64,000 nt of DNA from an uncultured Mycobacterium sp. Its GTDB lineage: Bacteria; Actinomycetota; Actinomycetes; Mycobacteriales; Mycobacteriaceae. This document shows positions 1-9,201 of this stretch, in pieces; positions within the stretch are counted from its first letter, which is position 1; each line of letters starts with the position of its first letter. A program made the position numbers and the translations under genes. The notes below the pieces were generated by a model that did no database searches, was not told the origin of the DNA, and saw nothing but the letters and a program-made list of their open reading frames with translations. Location of the stretch: positions 110,283-174,282 of the forward strand of contig FLQS01000078.1 in NCBI GenBank assembly GCA_900078375.1, in the 5' to 3' direction.

Positions 1-525
1 AACACCCGTGTGCGCCAGCCCGACGGGTTCCAATTGCCGCATCCGCCACGGGATTCCCGCGAGTTCCCCACCATCACCGGCAGGGCCAACTTCGCGGTCA
101 ACGAGCTGAACTGGGTGCCGGTGCCGCCGGGGCGTCTGGTGCTGCAAACCTTGCGCAGCCACGACCAGTACAACACCACCATCTACGGTCTCGACGACCG
201 CTATCGCGGGGTCAAGGGTGGGCGGCGGGTCGTCTTCGTCAACCCCGCCGATATCGAGTCACTCGGGCTGGCTGACGGCGACCGCGTCGACTTGATCTCG
301 GAGTTCACCAACAGCCAGGGTCAATTACAGGAGCGCCGCGCCAAAGATTTCCTGGTGGTGCCGTATTCCACCCCGGTCGGCAATGCCGCCGCCTACTACC
401 CCGAAACCAATCCCCTGGTGCCGCTGGATCACGTTGCCGCCAAGTCGAATACACCGGTGTCGAAGGCCGTCGTGATACGGCTGGAACACGGCGGGCAGGA
501 AAGCGGCGCGGCATGGGGCGGGTGA
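1..525 (+). CDS. Formate dehydrogenase-type molybdopterin oxidoreductase, C-terminal end (partial)
   Basis: This is the 3' end of a gene that begins before the window; the frame is open from base 1. The visible 174 or so residues match the C-terminal molybdopterin dinucleotide-binding (MopB_CT) domain of FdhF/FdhA-like oxidoreductases. Typical features are TITGRANF near the start, LQTLRSHDQYNTT, the stretch around GDRVDLIS, and the late YYPETNPLVPLD segment that packs on the cofactor. The family oxidises formate or reduces CO2 in the cytoplasm with a Mo/W-bis-MGD cofactor. The stop overlaps the start of fdhD by 13 nt, the expected partner for maturation. In M. tuberculosis the pair would be Rv2900c/Rv2899c. 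The substrate cannot be proven from the C-terminus alone; a related nitrate reductase-like enzyme is possible but less likely beside fdhD. Confidence 0.85.
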   Translation, partial: NTRVRQPDGFQLPHPPRDSREFPTITGRANFAVNELNWVPVPPGRLVLQTLRSHDQYNTTIYGLDDRYRGVKGGRRVVFVNPADIESLGLADGDRVDLISEFTNSQGQLQERRAKDFLVVPYSTPVGNAAAYYPETNPLVPLDHVAAKSNTPVSKAVVIRLEHGGQESGAAWGG

Positions 526-1340
526 CGTCGCGGCGGCGGGCCAGCCACGTCATCGACGGCACGGCCACCGACCGCCCCGAGACCCTGGTGGTCGAGGAGC
601 CGTTGGAGATCCGCGTCAACGGGACACCGCTGAGCGTCACGATGCGCACACCCGGCTCCGATGTCGAACTGGCACAGGGCTTTCTGCTGACCGAAGGTGT
701 GATCACCCACCGTGAAGACTTGCTCACCGTCCGCTACTGCCGCGGCGCCGATGGAGAGGACGGCACTAATACCTACAACGTCCTCGACGTCACGCTGCGC
801 CCCGGTGTGCCGATGCCCGAGGTCGACGTCACCCGCAACTTCTACACCACCTCGTCATGCGGGGTATGCGGCAAGGCCTCCATCGACGCGGTCCGGTTGA
901 CCAGCCGGCACTCCCCCGGCGACGACCCGTCGGTCGTCAGCGCCGCGACGCTGACCGCGATGCCCGCCCAACTGCGCTCGGCGCAAAAGGTTTTCGCGAG
1001 CACCGGCGGTCTGCACGGCGCGGCGTTGTTCGGTGCCGACGGCACGATGCTGGCCGTGCGCGAGGATGTCGGCCGGCACAATGCGGTCGACAAAGTCATC
1101 GGCTGGGCGCTCGAAGCCAACCGCGTGCCGCTCGGCGGCACCGTCCTGTTGGTCAGCGGCCGCGCGTCGTTCGAACTGACGCAGAAGGCCGTGATGGCCG
1201 GAATCCCGGTGCTGGCCGCGGTGTCCGCGCCGTCGTCACTCGCCGTCGACCTGGCCACCCAGTCGGGACTGACGCTGGTCGCGTTCCTGCGTGGGGAATC
1301 GATGAACATCTACAGCAGGGCCGACCGCATCCAGCACTGA
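513..1340 (+). CDS. fdhD: Formate dehydrogenase accessory sulfurtransferase FdhD
   Basis: FdhD passes sulfur from a cysteine desulfurase to the Mo-bis-MGD cofactor, which formate dehydrogenases need for activity. The 275-residue length is normal for the family. The hallmark CxxC is seen in SCGVCGK (Cys116 and Cys119), and the conserved EDVGRHNAVDKVIG and SGRASFELTQKA segments follow. The ATG lies inside the end of the upstream oxidoreductase gene (13-nt overlap), so the two are translationally coupled. A GTG three codons in is a possible alternative start. The 208 bases downstream hold no gene; the next gene on this strand starts at 1549. Confidence 0.95.
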   Translation: MGRVTSRRRASHVIDGTATDRPETLVVEEPLEIRVNGTPLSVTMRTPGSDVELAQGFLLTEGVITHREDLLTVRYCRGADGEDGTNTYNVLDVTLRPGVPMPEVDVTRNFYTTSSCGVCGKASIDAVRLTSRHSPGDDPSVVSAATLTAMPAQLRSAQKVFASTGGLHGAALFGADGTMLAVREDVGRHNAVDKVIGWALEANRVPLGGTVLLVSGRASFELTQKAVMAGIPVLAAVSAPSSLAVDLATQSGLTLVAFLRGESMNIYSRADRIQH

Positions 1341-1548
1341 GCGGCGGAGGCGTCAGTTGTTGCCCGGTATCGCAGTCGGTGGCGTCCGAGCCCTCTTCTG
1401 TCGGCGATGGCGGCGCAACATGGGCCATCGTGGCGCTCTGCCACGAGTGCCGCCAATCTCCACGCAATCTCCATGAAACCTCCAAGACCGCCAACCCCGG
1501 TGGCAGCGAGCATCAATCCCGATCACTCACCGAAGGATTGGGAGCACA

Positions 1549-2853
1549 ATGGCGGAAATTCTGATTGCGGGACTGTCTGCGGCCGGGCACATCACCCCGC
1601 TGCTGGCGGTGGCGGGCGGCCTGGCCCACCGCGGCGACCGGGTCACCGTGCTGACCTCGCCCCGGCACGCAGCGAAGGTCAGCGCCTGCGGCGCCCGGCT
1701 GCACCCGCTGCCGCCCGAGGCGGACCTGGCGGATGGCCAGGTCGACGACCGCGCGGAGCGGGCCGAGCTGAGCGGGCTGCGGCGGCTCAACTTCGACATC
1801 ACCGAGTTCTTCATCGGGCCGATGCCCCGGCAGGCGGCGATCCTCACCGAACTGTTCACCCAGAACCGATTCGACGCCGTGATCGTCGACTCAGCCTTCT
1901 TCGGAATCCTCCCGTTCCTGCTGGGTTCGCGGACCGACCTACCGCCGGTGCTGGTGTTCAGCCCGATGCCGCTCATGATCGCCAGCAGCGACACCGGTCC
2001 CGCGGGGCTGGGCCTGCTGCCCTCGACAAGGCCCCTGGGGCGGCTCCGCAATCGCGCCCTCACAGCGCTGTCGCACAACGTATTGCTCGGCCCGTCGCAC
2101 CGCGCCGCCAACCGCAGTCTGAACGCGATGAACGCACCGAAACTGCCGGTATTCGTCCTCGACGCCGGGCTGCTGGCCGACCGCCTCATCGTGCCGACCG
2201 TGCCCGCGTTCGACTATCCGCGCAGCGATCTACCCGCCAACGTGCGCTACGTCGGGCCGGTGCACCCGCTCCCGGCACGGACCTTCCGGCGGCCGTCGTG
2301 GTGGAACGAGCTGTCCGGTGAGAGGCCGGTCGTCCACGTCACCCAGGGCACCGTCGATAACGCCGACCTGGGGCGGCTATTGGAGCCGACCATCGAGGCG
2401 CTCGCTGGTGAGGACGTCATCGTCGTCGCCACCACCGGGGGCCGCGACGTCACCGATCTCAAGATTCCGGTCCCGTCGAATACCTATGTCGCCGAATTCA
2501 TTCCGCACGAAGTGCTGCTGCCGAAGGTGGACGTCATGGTGAGTAACGGCGGCTACGGCGCCGTTCAGCGGGCGCTGTGTGCCGGTGTGCCGCTGGTGGT
2601 CGCGGGTGACACCGAGGACAAGCCGGAGGTGGCCGCACGAGTGGGTTGGTCGGGCGCCGGGATCAATCTGCGGACCGGCACGCCGACGCGTCGTACGCTG
2701 CGCAAGGCCATCGGTGCGGTGCTGCACAACCCGCACTATCGCAACTGTGCGCGCAACCTACAGACGGCATTCGCCCAGCGGGACGGGGTCGCGGAGATAG
2801 TCCTGGTGCTCGACGAGGTGATCGCCGAGCGCCGAACGAGGATCCGCGCTTAG
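1549..2853 (+). CDS. Glycosyltransferase, UGT/MGT family (GT1 fold)
   Basis: A 434-residue GT-B glycosyltransferase. The N-terminal half starts with ILIAGLSAAGHITPLLAVAGG, the acceptor-domain signature in which the His after the Gly is the usual catalytic base. The C-terminal half carries the nucleotide-sugar side: VTQGTVDNAD, then the plant-UGT-like region with FIPHEVLLPKVDVMVSNGGYG and GVPLVVAGDTEDKP. Mycobacterial relatives (Rv1524/Rv1526c and Rv2958c/Rv2962c types) glycosylate lipids such as glycopeptidolipids or phenolic glycolipids, but no lipid biosynthesis genes lie beside this one, so the acceptor is unknown. A GGGAG precedes the ATG by about 5 nt. Its stop overlaps the convergent clpX stop by 4 nt. 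Confidence 0.8.
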   Translation: MAEILIAGLSAAGHITPLLAVAGGLAHRGDRVTVLTSPRHAAKVSACGARLHPLPPEADLADGQVDDRAERAELSGLRRLNFDITEFFIGPMPRQAAILTELFTQNRFDAVIVDSAFFGILPFLLGSRTDLPPVLVFSPMPLMIASSDTGPAGLGLLPSTRPLGRLRNRALTALSHNVLLGPSHRAANRSLNAMNAPKLPVFVLDAGLLADRLIVPTVPAFDYPRSDLPANVRYVGPVHPLPARTFRRPSWWNELSGERPVVHVTQGTVDNADLGRLLEPTIEALAGEDVIVVATTGGRDVTDLKIPVPSNTYVAEFIPHEVLLPKVDVMVSNGGYGAVQRALCAGVPLVVAGDTEDKPEVAARVGWSGAGINLRTGTPTRRTLRKAIGAVLHNPHYRNCARNLQTAFAQRDGVAEIVLVLDEVIAERRTRIRA

Positions 2854-4130
2854 GCGGACTTGTCGCGGCGCTCTGGGCGGGCGGGCTTGCGCGGGACGAT
2901 CGTCGGCAGGACGTTGTCCTGGACGGTCTCCTTGGTCACCACGACCTTGGCGACGTCGTCGCGGCTGGGGATGTCATACATCACCGGCAGCAGGACTTCT
3001 TCCATGATCGCGCGCAGGCCGCGGGCACCGGTGCCGCGGTGGATGGCCTGATCGGCGATGGCGTCCAGCGCGTCATCGTCGAACTCCAACTCGACGCCGT
3101 CCATCTCGAACAGTCGGGTGTACTGCTTCACCAGAGCGTTCTTCGGCTTGGACAGGATCTGCACCAGCGATTCCTTGTCCAGGTTGGTCACCGAAGCCAC
3201 CACCGGAAGACGGCCGATGAACTCCGGGATCAGACCGAACTTGATCAGATCCTCGGGCATCACTTCGGCGAAGTGATCCTGGGTGTCGATCTCGGCCTTC
3301 GACTTCACCTCGGCACCGAAGCCCAGGCCGCGCTTGCCGACGCGGTCGGAGACGATCTTCTCCAGCCCGGCGAACGCACCCGCGACGATGAACAGCACGT
3401 TGGTGGTGTCGATCTGGATGAACTCCTGGTGCGGATGCTTGCGGCCGCCCTGCGGCGGAACCGAGGCCTGGGTGCCCTCGAGGATTTTCAGGAGCGCCTG
3501 CTGCACACCCTCACCGGAGACGTCGCGGGTGATCGACGGGTTCTCGCTCTTGCGGGCGATCTTGTCGACCTCGTCGATGTAGATGATGCCGGTCTCGGCG
3601 CGCTTGACGTCGTAGTCGGCGGCCTGGATCAGCTTGAGCAGAATGTTCTCGACGTCCTCGCCGACATAGCCGGCTTCGGTCAGGGCGGTGGCGTCGGCGA
3701 TGGCGAACGGCACGTTGAGCATCTTGGCCAGTGTCTGCGCCAGGTAGGTCTTGCCGCAGCCGGTCGGGCCGAGCATCAGGATGTTGGACTTGGCCAGCTC
3801 CACCGGCTCGGAGCGCGAGTCACGGTGCTTCTCCTGCGCCTGGATTCGCTTGTAGTGGTTGTAGACCGCCACGGCCAGGGTCCGCTTGGCGGTGTCCTGA
3901 CCGATGACGTAGGCCTCCAGGAACTCCCGGATCTCGGCCGGCTTGGGGAGCTCATCGAGTTTGACGTCGTCGGCGTCGGCCAACTCCTCTTCGATGATCT
4001 CGTTGCACAGATCGATGCACTCGTCGCAGATGTAGACGCCAGGGCCCGCTATGAGCTTCTTAACCTGCTTCTGACTCTTACCGCAGAACGAGCACTTGAG
4101 CAGGTCACCGCCGTCTCCGATACGTGCCAT
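2850..4130 (-). CDS. clpX: ATP-dependent Clp protease unfoldase ClpX
   Basis: ClpX is the AAA+ unfoldase that recognises substrates and threads them into the ClpP1P2 peptidase. The 426 residues show the N-terminal four-cysteine zinc-binding domain (Cys13, Cys16, Cys35, Cys38), Walker A GPTGCGKT at 121-128, the GYVGED pore loop at about 154-159, Walker B IIYIDEVDK at about 182-190, and sensor/IGF-loop regions typical of the family. The clpP2 and clpP1 genes lie on the same strand 1.1 kb away, separated by the opposite-strand mmuM, an order known from M. tuberculosis (Rv2457c to Rv2461c). Divergent from mmuM; the 259-base gap must hold both promoters. Confidence 0.98.
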   Translation of the reverse strand: MARIGDGGDLLKCSFCGKSQKQVKKLIAGPGVYICDECIDLCNEIIEEELADADDVKLDELPKPAEIREFLEAYVIGQDTAKRTLAVAVYNHYKRIQAQEKHRDSRSEPVELAKSNILMLGPTGCGKTYLAQTLAKMLNVPFAIADATALTEAGYVGEDVENILLKLIQAADYDVKRAETGIIYIDEVDKIARKSENPSITRDVSGEGVQQALLKILEGTQASVPPQGGRKHPHQEFIQIDTTNVLFIVAGAFAGLEKIVSDRVGKRGLGFGAEVKSKAEIDTQDHFAEVMPEDLIKFGLIPEFIGRLPVVASVTNLDKESLVQILSKPKNALVKQYTRLFEMDGVELEFDDDALDAIADQAIHRGTGARGLRAIMEEVLLPVMYDIPSRDDVAKVVVTKETVQDNVLPTIVPRKPARPERRDKSA

Positions 4131-4389
4131 GGTGGTGAGGTCCTACTTTCCTTCGCCGGGTCTTCGATCGTTGCCAGTCAGTCAGTGCCGGTGTCTGTCC
4201 CGACGCTACCCGCTTGCTCTGCCACGGTGCGACAGATAAAGGCGAATCGCGTCAGTGGTATTCGTGCGTGATGGTGAACATATCGCCTGACGCCGCTTCC
4301 GTCGCCCCGGCACGCTTAGCTGTGTTTTTGGCGTGTCGCCGCCGTAACCTAACCGACGCGTTGAGCTGCGCCGAAAGTAAAGTTGCGTC

Positions 4390-5304
4390 GTGGCATTCGC
4401 CGTTCCCCACACTACCGTCCTGATTCTCGATGGCGGTTTGGCCACTGAGCTGGAAACCCGTGGCCACGACCTGTCCGACGACCTGTGGTCGGCCCGATTG
4501 CTGGTGGACTCCCCGCAGGAGATCGTGGCCGTTCACGAGGCCTTTTACCGGGCCGGCGCCGACATTGCCACGACTGCTAGCTACCAGGCGTCGTTCAACG
4601 GTTTCGCGGAGCGCGGATTCACCCGCGGCGAAGTCGCCCGGCTCCTGGTTCGCAGCGTGGAATTGGCCAGGACAGCCCGCGACAACGTCGGTCGCGGCGG
4701 CTGGGTGGCCGCGTCGGTGGGGCCCTACGGCGCCGCCCTGGCCAACGGCGAGGAATACGTGGGTCGCTACGGCCTGACCGCGGGTCAGCTGGCTGAGTGG
4801 CATCGCCCGCGGCTGGAGGTGCTGGTGTCCGCGCAGCCCGACGTGCTGGGCCTGGAAACGGTGCCCGATGTCGACGAGGCCGAGGCCCTGGCCGGCCTGG
4901 TCCACGAGTTCGGCGTCCCGGCGTGGCTCAGCTACACCATCGCCGGCGGGTACACCCGCGCCGGCCAACCTCTTGACCAGGCGTTCGCGGTGGCCGCCGA
5001 GGTTCCCGAGATCGTCGCCGTCGGGGTCAACTGCAGTGCGCCCGCCGACGTGCTCGGCGCCGTCGAGGTGGCCCGACAGGTCACCGGCAAGCCGGTGATC
5101 GTCTACCCGAACAGCGGCGAAGAGTGGGATGGTCTGCGGCGCACATGGGTGGGCAACGGCAGCTTCAACGCCAACGCCGCGACCCAGTGGGCCGCGGCGG
5201 GCGCGAACATCATTGGCGGGTGCTGCCGGGTACGCCCGGCAGACATCGCCGAAATCAAACGTTCTGGGCCGAGAGCTTCCGGTACTCCAGGACGGTGTCG
5301 ATGA
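4390..5304 (+). CDS. mmuM: Homocysteine S-methyltransferase
   Basis: MmuM makes methionine by methyl transfer, usually from S-methylmethionine, to homocysteine. The protein opens with VLILDGGLATELETRG, the family signature. It carries the zinc ligands GVNCSAP and the GGCC pair near the end, which together bind the catalytic Zn. The length (304) is close to family norms. The last dozen or so residues after the GGCCRVRPADIAEIKR block are encoded over the 3' end of clpP2, giving a 50-nt convergent overlap. The start is a GTG with no strong ribosome-binding site. No methionine-responsive leader element was recognised upstream. Confidence 0.93.
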   Translation: MAFAVPHTTVLILDGGLATELETRGHDLSDDLWSARLLVDSPQEIVAVHEAFYRAGADIATTASYQASFNGFAERGFTRGEVARLLVRSVELARTARDNVGRGGWVAASVGPYGAALANGEEYVGRYGLTAGQLAEWHRPRLEVLVSAQPDVLGLETVPDVDEAEALAGLVHEFGVPAWLSYTIAGGYTRAGQPLDQAFAVAAEVPEIVAVGVNCSAPADVLGAVEVARQVTGKPVIVYPNSGEEWDGLRRTWVGNGSFNANAATQWAAAGANIIGGCCRVRPADIAEIKRSGPRASGTPGRCR

Positions 5305-5909
5305 TCCCGTATTCCTTGGCCTCCGCAGCGGTCAGGATCTTGTCCCGGTCGGTGTCCTTGCGGATGACCGCGGCGTCCTTGCCGGTGTGGATGGCCAGCG
5401 TCGTTTCCATCAGGGTGCGCATCCGCTCGATCTCGGCGGCCTGGATCTCTAGGTCGGAGAACTGGCCCTGGATGACCCCGCCGAGCGACGGCTGGTGGAT
5501 CAGGATCCGGGCGTTCGGCAGCGCGAGCCGCTTGCCGGGCGAGCCCGCCGCCAGCAGCACCGCTGCAGCGGATGCAGCCTGACCGAGGCACACCGTCTGG
5601 ATGTCGGCGCGCACGTACTGCATGGTGTCGTAGATCGCCATCAGCGAGGTGAACGAGCCACCCGGCGAGTTGATGTACATGGTGATGTCGCGGTCGGGAT
5701 CCAGCGACTCCAGCACCAGCAGTTGGGCCATGACGTCGTTGGCCGAGGCGTCGTCCACCTGCACGCCGAGGAAGATGATCCGTTCCTCGAACAGCTTGTT
5801 GTAGGGGTTGGACTCCTTCACACCCCAGCTGGAGTGCTCGACGAACGAGGGAAGGATGTAGCGCGCTGTAGGTGCGAGCCGCGGATCTGCCTGGGAAAAG
5901 GGCGTTGTA

Positions 5910-5917
<8 letters not shown>
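5255..5917 (-). CDS. clpP2: ATP-dependent Clp protease proteolytic subunit ClpP2
   Basis: One of two ClpP paralogues that form the mixed ClpP1P2 tetradecamer of mycobacteria. The catalytic triad is visible: Ser116 in GQAASAAA, His141 in ILIHQPS and Asp192 in DTDRDK. The start at 5917 was chosen because ATG gives the expected N-terminus (MPDTTPFSQ). It sits just upstream of the clpP1 stop, overlapping by 8 nt, which implies coupled translation. An in-frame upstream extension to 6121 is only readthrough across clpP1. The 3' end overlaps the convergent mmuM gene by 50 nt. Confidence 0.97.
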
Positions 5918-6506
<589 letters not shown>

Positions 6507-6565
6507 GACTTGATACCTGCTTTCTACGGACTTCGTTCTACCCGACCCTAACCAACCCACAGCGC

Positions 6566-6589
6566 AGCGCACTCCCAGGAGAGTGCGCT
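6566..6589 (-). terminator. Hairpin between tig and clpP1
   Basis: A perfect 9-bp stem (AGCGCACTC / GAGTGCGCT) with a 6-base loop sits 14 bases beyond the tig stop. There is no clear U-tract on the minus strand, as in many mycobacterial terminators. It could end tig transcripts or only attenuate readthrough into clpP1. Confidence 0.5.
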
Positions 6590-6602
6590 TTCGCTGTCGG
6601 CG

Positions 6603-8045
6603 TTACTCAGCCTTGTCGGCCTGCTGCTCAGAGGCCTCGTCGGCCTCGTCACCCGTGTCGTCCGTGTCGGCTTCATCAGCGCCGTCGGATTCGATGGCTT
6701 CTTCGGCCTCGGCCTCGGCCTCGGCCGGCGGGCCGAAGAACTCGGCGGTGTCGACGACGTTGCCGTCGGTGTCGGTCACGGTGGCGGCCTCGACCACGGC
6801 GGCCACGGTGAGCCCGCGGCGCACGTCGGCGAACATCGCCGGCAGCTGGTTGTTCTGCTGCAGGATCTGCAGCAGCTGCGCCGGCTCGACGCCGTACTGG
6901 CGCGACATCAGGACCAGCCGCTCGGTCAAGTCGTTCTGACCGACCTGGATGTCGAGGTCGTCGGCGATGGCGTCCATCAGGAGCTGGGTCTTGACGGCCT
7001 TCTCGGCGGCTTCACGGGTCTCGGTGTCGAATTTCTCGCGCGAGCTGCCCTCGGCCTCGAGGGCCTCGGCGAACTTATCTTCGTCGTGGTCGAGGCCGTG
7101 GATCGCGTTGTGGACGGTCTGGTCGACCTGCGCCTGCACGATCGCCTCGGGCAGCGGCACCTCGGTGGTCTCCAGCAGCAGTTCGAGTGCGTTGTCGCGG
7201 ATCTTCTCGGCCTGGTGAATGCGCTTGACCCGCTTCACCTGGTCGACGAGGTTCTCCCGCAGTTCCTCGATGGTGTCGAATTCGCTTGCCAATTGGGCGA
7301 ATTCGTCATCGGCCTCGGGAAGCTCGCGCTCCTTGATCGATTTGACGGTGACGGTGACTTCGGCGTCGTCGCCGGCGTGCTCGCCCGCGGCCAGTTTGGT
7401 GGTGAAGACCTTCGACTCACCCTCGCCAAGCCCGACGATGGCGTCGTCAAGGCCGTCGATGAGCTGACCGGAGCCCACCTCGTGCGACAGGCCTTCGGTG
7501 GCGGCGTCGGGAAGGTCTTCGCCGTCGACGGTGGCGGACAGGTCGATGGAGACGAAGTCGCCCTCCTGGGCGGGACGCTCGACGCCCTTGAGGGTGCCGA
7601 AGCGGGCACGCAGCGACTCCAGCTCGGCTTCGACCTCGTCGTCGTTGATCTCGATGGGCTCGACCGAGATCTTCAGCGCGCTCAGGTCGGGCAGCTCGAT
7701 GTCGGGCCGCACGTCGACCTCGGCGGTGAAGACCAGTTCCTCGCCGTCCTCGATCTTGGTGACCTCGATCTCGGGCTGGCCCAGCGGAGTCACCTCGGTG
7801 GCGGTGACGGCTTCGCTGTAGCGGCTGGGCAGCGCGTCGTTGACGACCTGCTGCAGCACGGCGCCGCGGCCGACGCGCGCCTCGAGCAGCTTGGCCGGGG
7901 CCTTGCCGGGCCGGAATCCGGGGAGTCGAACCTGCTTGGCGAGCTCCTTGTAGGCCCGGTCGAAGTCAGGCTGCAATTCCGTGAAGGGCACCTCCACGTT
8001 GATGCGAACCCGGGTCGGGCTCAACTTCTCGACGGTGCTCTTCAC
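6603..8045 (-). CDS. tig: Trigger factor, ribosome-associated chaperone
   Basis: Trigger factor binds near the ribosome exit tunnel and shields nascent chains. The N-terminal ribosome-binding signature GFRPGKAP is at residues 43-50. An FKBP-type peptidyl-prolyl isomerase domain follows in the middle (around EGDFVSIDL to TVTVKSIKERELPE), then the helical C-terminal chaperone arms. The 480-residue length is slightly above E. coli because of a long acidic, alanine/glutamate-rich tail after about residue 440, a common actinobacterial feature. It lies upstream of clpP1P2, as in M. tuberculosis (Rv2462c). A tRNA-Pro gene ends 54 bases before its start codon on the same strand. Confidence 0.97.
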   Translation of the reverse strand: MKSTVEKLSPTRVRINVEVPFTELQPDFDRAYKELAKQVRLPGFRPGKAPAKLLEARVGRGAVLQQVVNDALPSRYSEAVTATEVTPLGQPEIEVTKIEDGEELVFTAEVDVRPDIELPDLSALKISVEPIEINDDEVEAELESLRARFGTLKGVERPAQEGDFVSIDLSATVDGEDLPDAATEGLSHEVGSGQLIDGLDDAIVGLGEGESKVFTTKLAAGEHAGDDAEVTVTVKSIKERELPEADDEFAQLASEFDTIEELRENLVDQVKRVKRIHQAEKIRDNALELLLETTEVPLPEAIVQAQVDQTVHNAIHGLDHDEDKFAEALEAEGSSREKFDTETREAAEKAVKTQLLMDAIADDLDIQVGQNDLTERLVLMSRQYGVEPAQLLQILQQNNQLPAMFADVRRGLTVAAVVEAATVTDTDGNVVDTAEFFGPPAEAEAEAEEAIESDGADEADTDDTGDEADEASEQQADKAE

Positions 8046-8099
8046 TGCTGTACTCCTCGGGTCGAAATCTTCGGTCGTGTGGGACGTTCGTTGGGCGTG

Positions 8100-8173
8100 T
8101 CGGGGTGACAGGATTTGAACCTGCGGCCTTCCGCTCCCAAAGCGGATGCGCTACCAAGCTGCGCTACACCCCG
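8100..8173 (-). tRNA. tRNA-Pro (anticodon TGG)
   Basis: On the minus strand a full cloverleaf reads from CGGGGTG at 8173 to CACCCCG plus an A discriminator at 8100. The seven acceptor pairs match exactly. The anticodon loop TTTGGGA between TCCGC and GCGGA gives TGG at positions 34-36. The T-arm GGTTCAAATCC is canonical. CCA is not encoded. It is transcribed in the same direction as tig. Confidence 0.96.
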
Positions 8174-8259
8174 GTGCTGTATTTCTCGCGCCCGAATCCT
8201 ACGGCCCAACGCCTGTTCAGCGGCAATCGACCTCGACGATGCGCTCTCAGGTGGGCCGA

Positions 8260-8290
8260 TTGGATTTGATCAGGTCGGCGCCGGTACATT
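8260..8290 (+). promoter_or_regulatory. Possible promoter of tRNA-Gly
   Basis: TTGGAT (8260-8265) and TACATT (8285-8290) are spaced 19 bases apart and fit the mycobacterial SigA-type pattern (TTGNNN, TANNNT). The -10 lies 17 bases before the mature tRNA-Gly. Assigned by eye only; the rest of the 8174-8307 gap shows nothing else. Confidence 0.45.
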
Positions 8291-8307
8291 TGGGTCCGCG
8301 TAAGCAC

Positions 8308-8378
8308 GCGGGCGTAGCTCAATGGTAGAGCCCTAGTCTTCCAAACTAGCTACGCGGGTTCGATTCCCGTCGCCCGCT
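8308..8378 (+). tRNA. tRNA-Gly (anticodon TCC)
   Basis: A complete cloverleaf of 71 nt. The acceptor GCGGGCG pairs with CGCCCGC. The anticodon stem CTAGT/ACTAG encloses CTTCCAA, giving anticodon TCC. The T-arm GGTTCGATTCC is canonical and the discriminator is T. CCA is not encoded. An intrinsic terminator follows within 10 nt. Confidence 0.97.
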
Positions 8379-8379
8379 C

Positions 8380-9150
8380 TCAGGAACCGCCCCTCTGGGG
8401 CGGTTTTTGCTGTTCTATCCACCGCCGACCCGCTTTGGCGGCGCGGGACAGCGCACCGCACTCACCGAGATACGAGGCCACCGCGCCCACGCCGGGCAGC
8501 ATGGCGATGTACCGGAACGGCGCGCGTGGCTGCGGACGCTTCGCGAGCTCGTCACCGACGGCGTCGAGGATCCCGACCAGCGTCCAGAGTGCTTTGGCGA
8601 TGCCCACGGGTGTGAAGGGAATGCTCACTGGCTTGTGGCCCTCGTGGACCACCACCGACAGGTCTCGCCCGCACAGCACCGAGGCCAGCATCCGGACCTG
8701 ACGCCGATAGTCGGTGACGCCCAGTTCGCGGGCGACCGCACACAGCACGATGGCCTGGCTGGCGAACCCGAGCAGATCCTGGATGGGCAGTCGTCGTGCG
8801 ACGACACCGAGCACGCCGGGGAACGCCACCACAACGGTGTTCAGTGCGCCGACCCGCCACACCCACCAGCTGATCCGGTCGTCGGTGCTCAGCTCGTCCC
8901 ACGCGAGGGTGCCCGGAAAGTCGGCGGCGTTGAGCGCCCACGAGATGGCGGTCGGCGGGGTTCGCCGCTTGAGTCCGAACGGGTCTGTCCGCCACAACAC
9001 GTACAGCAGCGGATTGATGACCGCGACGGCCCGCCCCAGCGCGTCTTCGACCTCGGAGTCGGTGAGCGTCACGTCGGGCGTGGGCAGAAGTTTCACCGTC
9101 CCATGATGTCCGATTCCTTGAGCGCTCAAACAGCCGAAATTATCGGGCAC
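8380..9150 (-). CDS. Conserved hypothetical protein (about 256 aa)
   Basis: Not a family I can name. The protein has a few hydrophobic stretches (around VVVAFPGVLGVVARR and LGFASQAIVLCAVA) but is not clearly membrane-spanning, and a basic, Gln/Pro-containing tail. The C-terminal codons overlap the tRNA-Gly terminator, and the stop is one base beyond the tRNA. The GTG at 9150 is the most upstream start; another GTG 18 codons later (VKLLPTPDV) is equally plausible. Coding is supported by length, codon-position GC bias and lack of a better ORF on either strand. The plus-strand ORF across it is a shadow of the secreted-protein gene that follows. Confidence 0.6.
   Translation of the reverse strand: MPDNFGCLSAQGIGHHGTVKLLPTPDVTLTDSEVEDALGRAVAVINPLLYVLWRTDPFGLKRRTPPTAISWALNAADFPGTLAWDELSTDDRISWWVWRVGALNTVVVAFPGVLGVVARRLPIQDLLGFASQAIVLCAVARELGVTDYRRQVRMLASVLCGRDLSVVVHEGHKPVSIPFTPVGIAKALWTLVGILDAVGDELAKRPQPRAPFRYIAMLPGVGAVASYLGECGALSRAAKAGRRWIEQQKPPQRGGS
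8385..8408 (+). terminator. Intrinsic terminator of tRNA-Gly
   Basis: AACCGCCCC, a 3-base loop, then GGGGCGGTT running into TTTTT. A textbook rho-independent terminator just after the tRNA. It lies inside the last codons of the opposite-strand gene at 8380-9150, so the same bases encode that protein's C-terminal tail. Confidence 0.9.
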
Positions 9151-9201
9151 GGATGTAATGATCGATTCGCCAGTTCACATGGCCGACGACCAAAGGTAAT
9201 G

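Noticed and set aside
2646..4271. 541-codon open frame opposite clpX
   Set aside because: It mirrors the clpX codons and has no recognisable domain; clpX is unambiguous on the other strand.
4131..4389. Methionine or SAM riboswitch upstream of mmuM
   Set aside because: No conserved riboswitch core was visible by eye and the gap is short and divergent with clpX.
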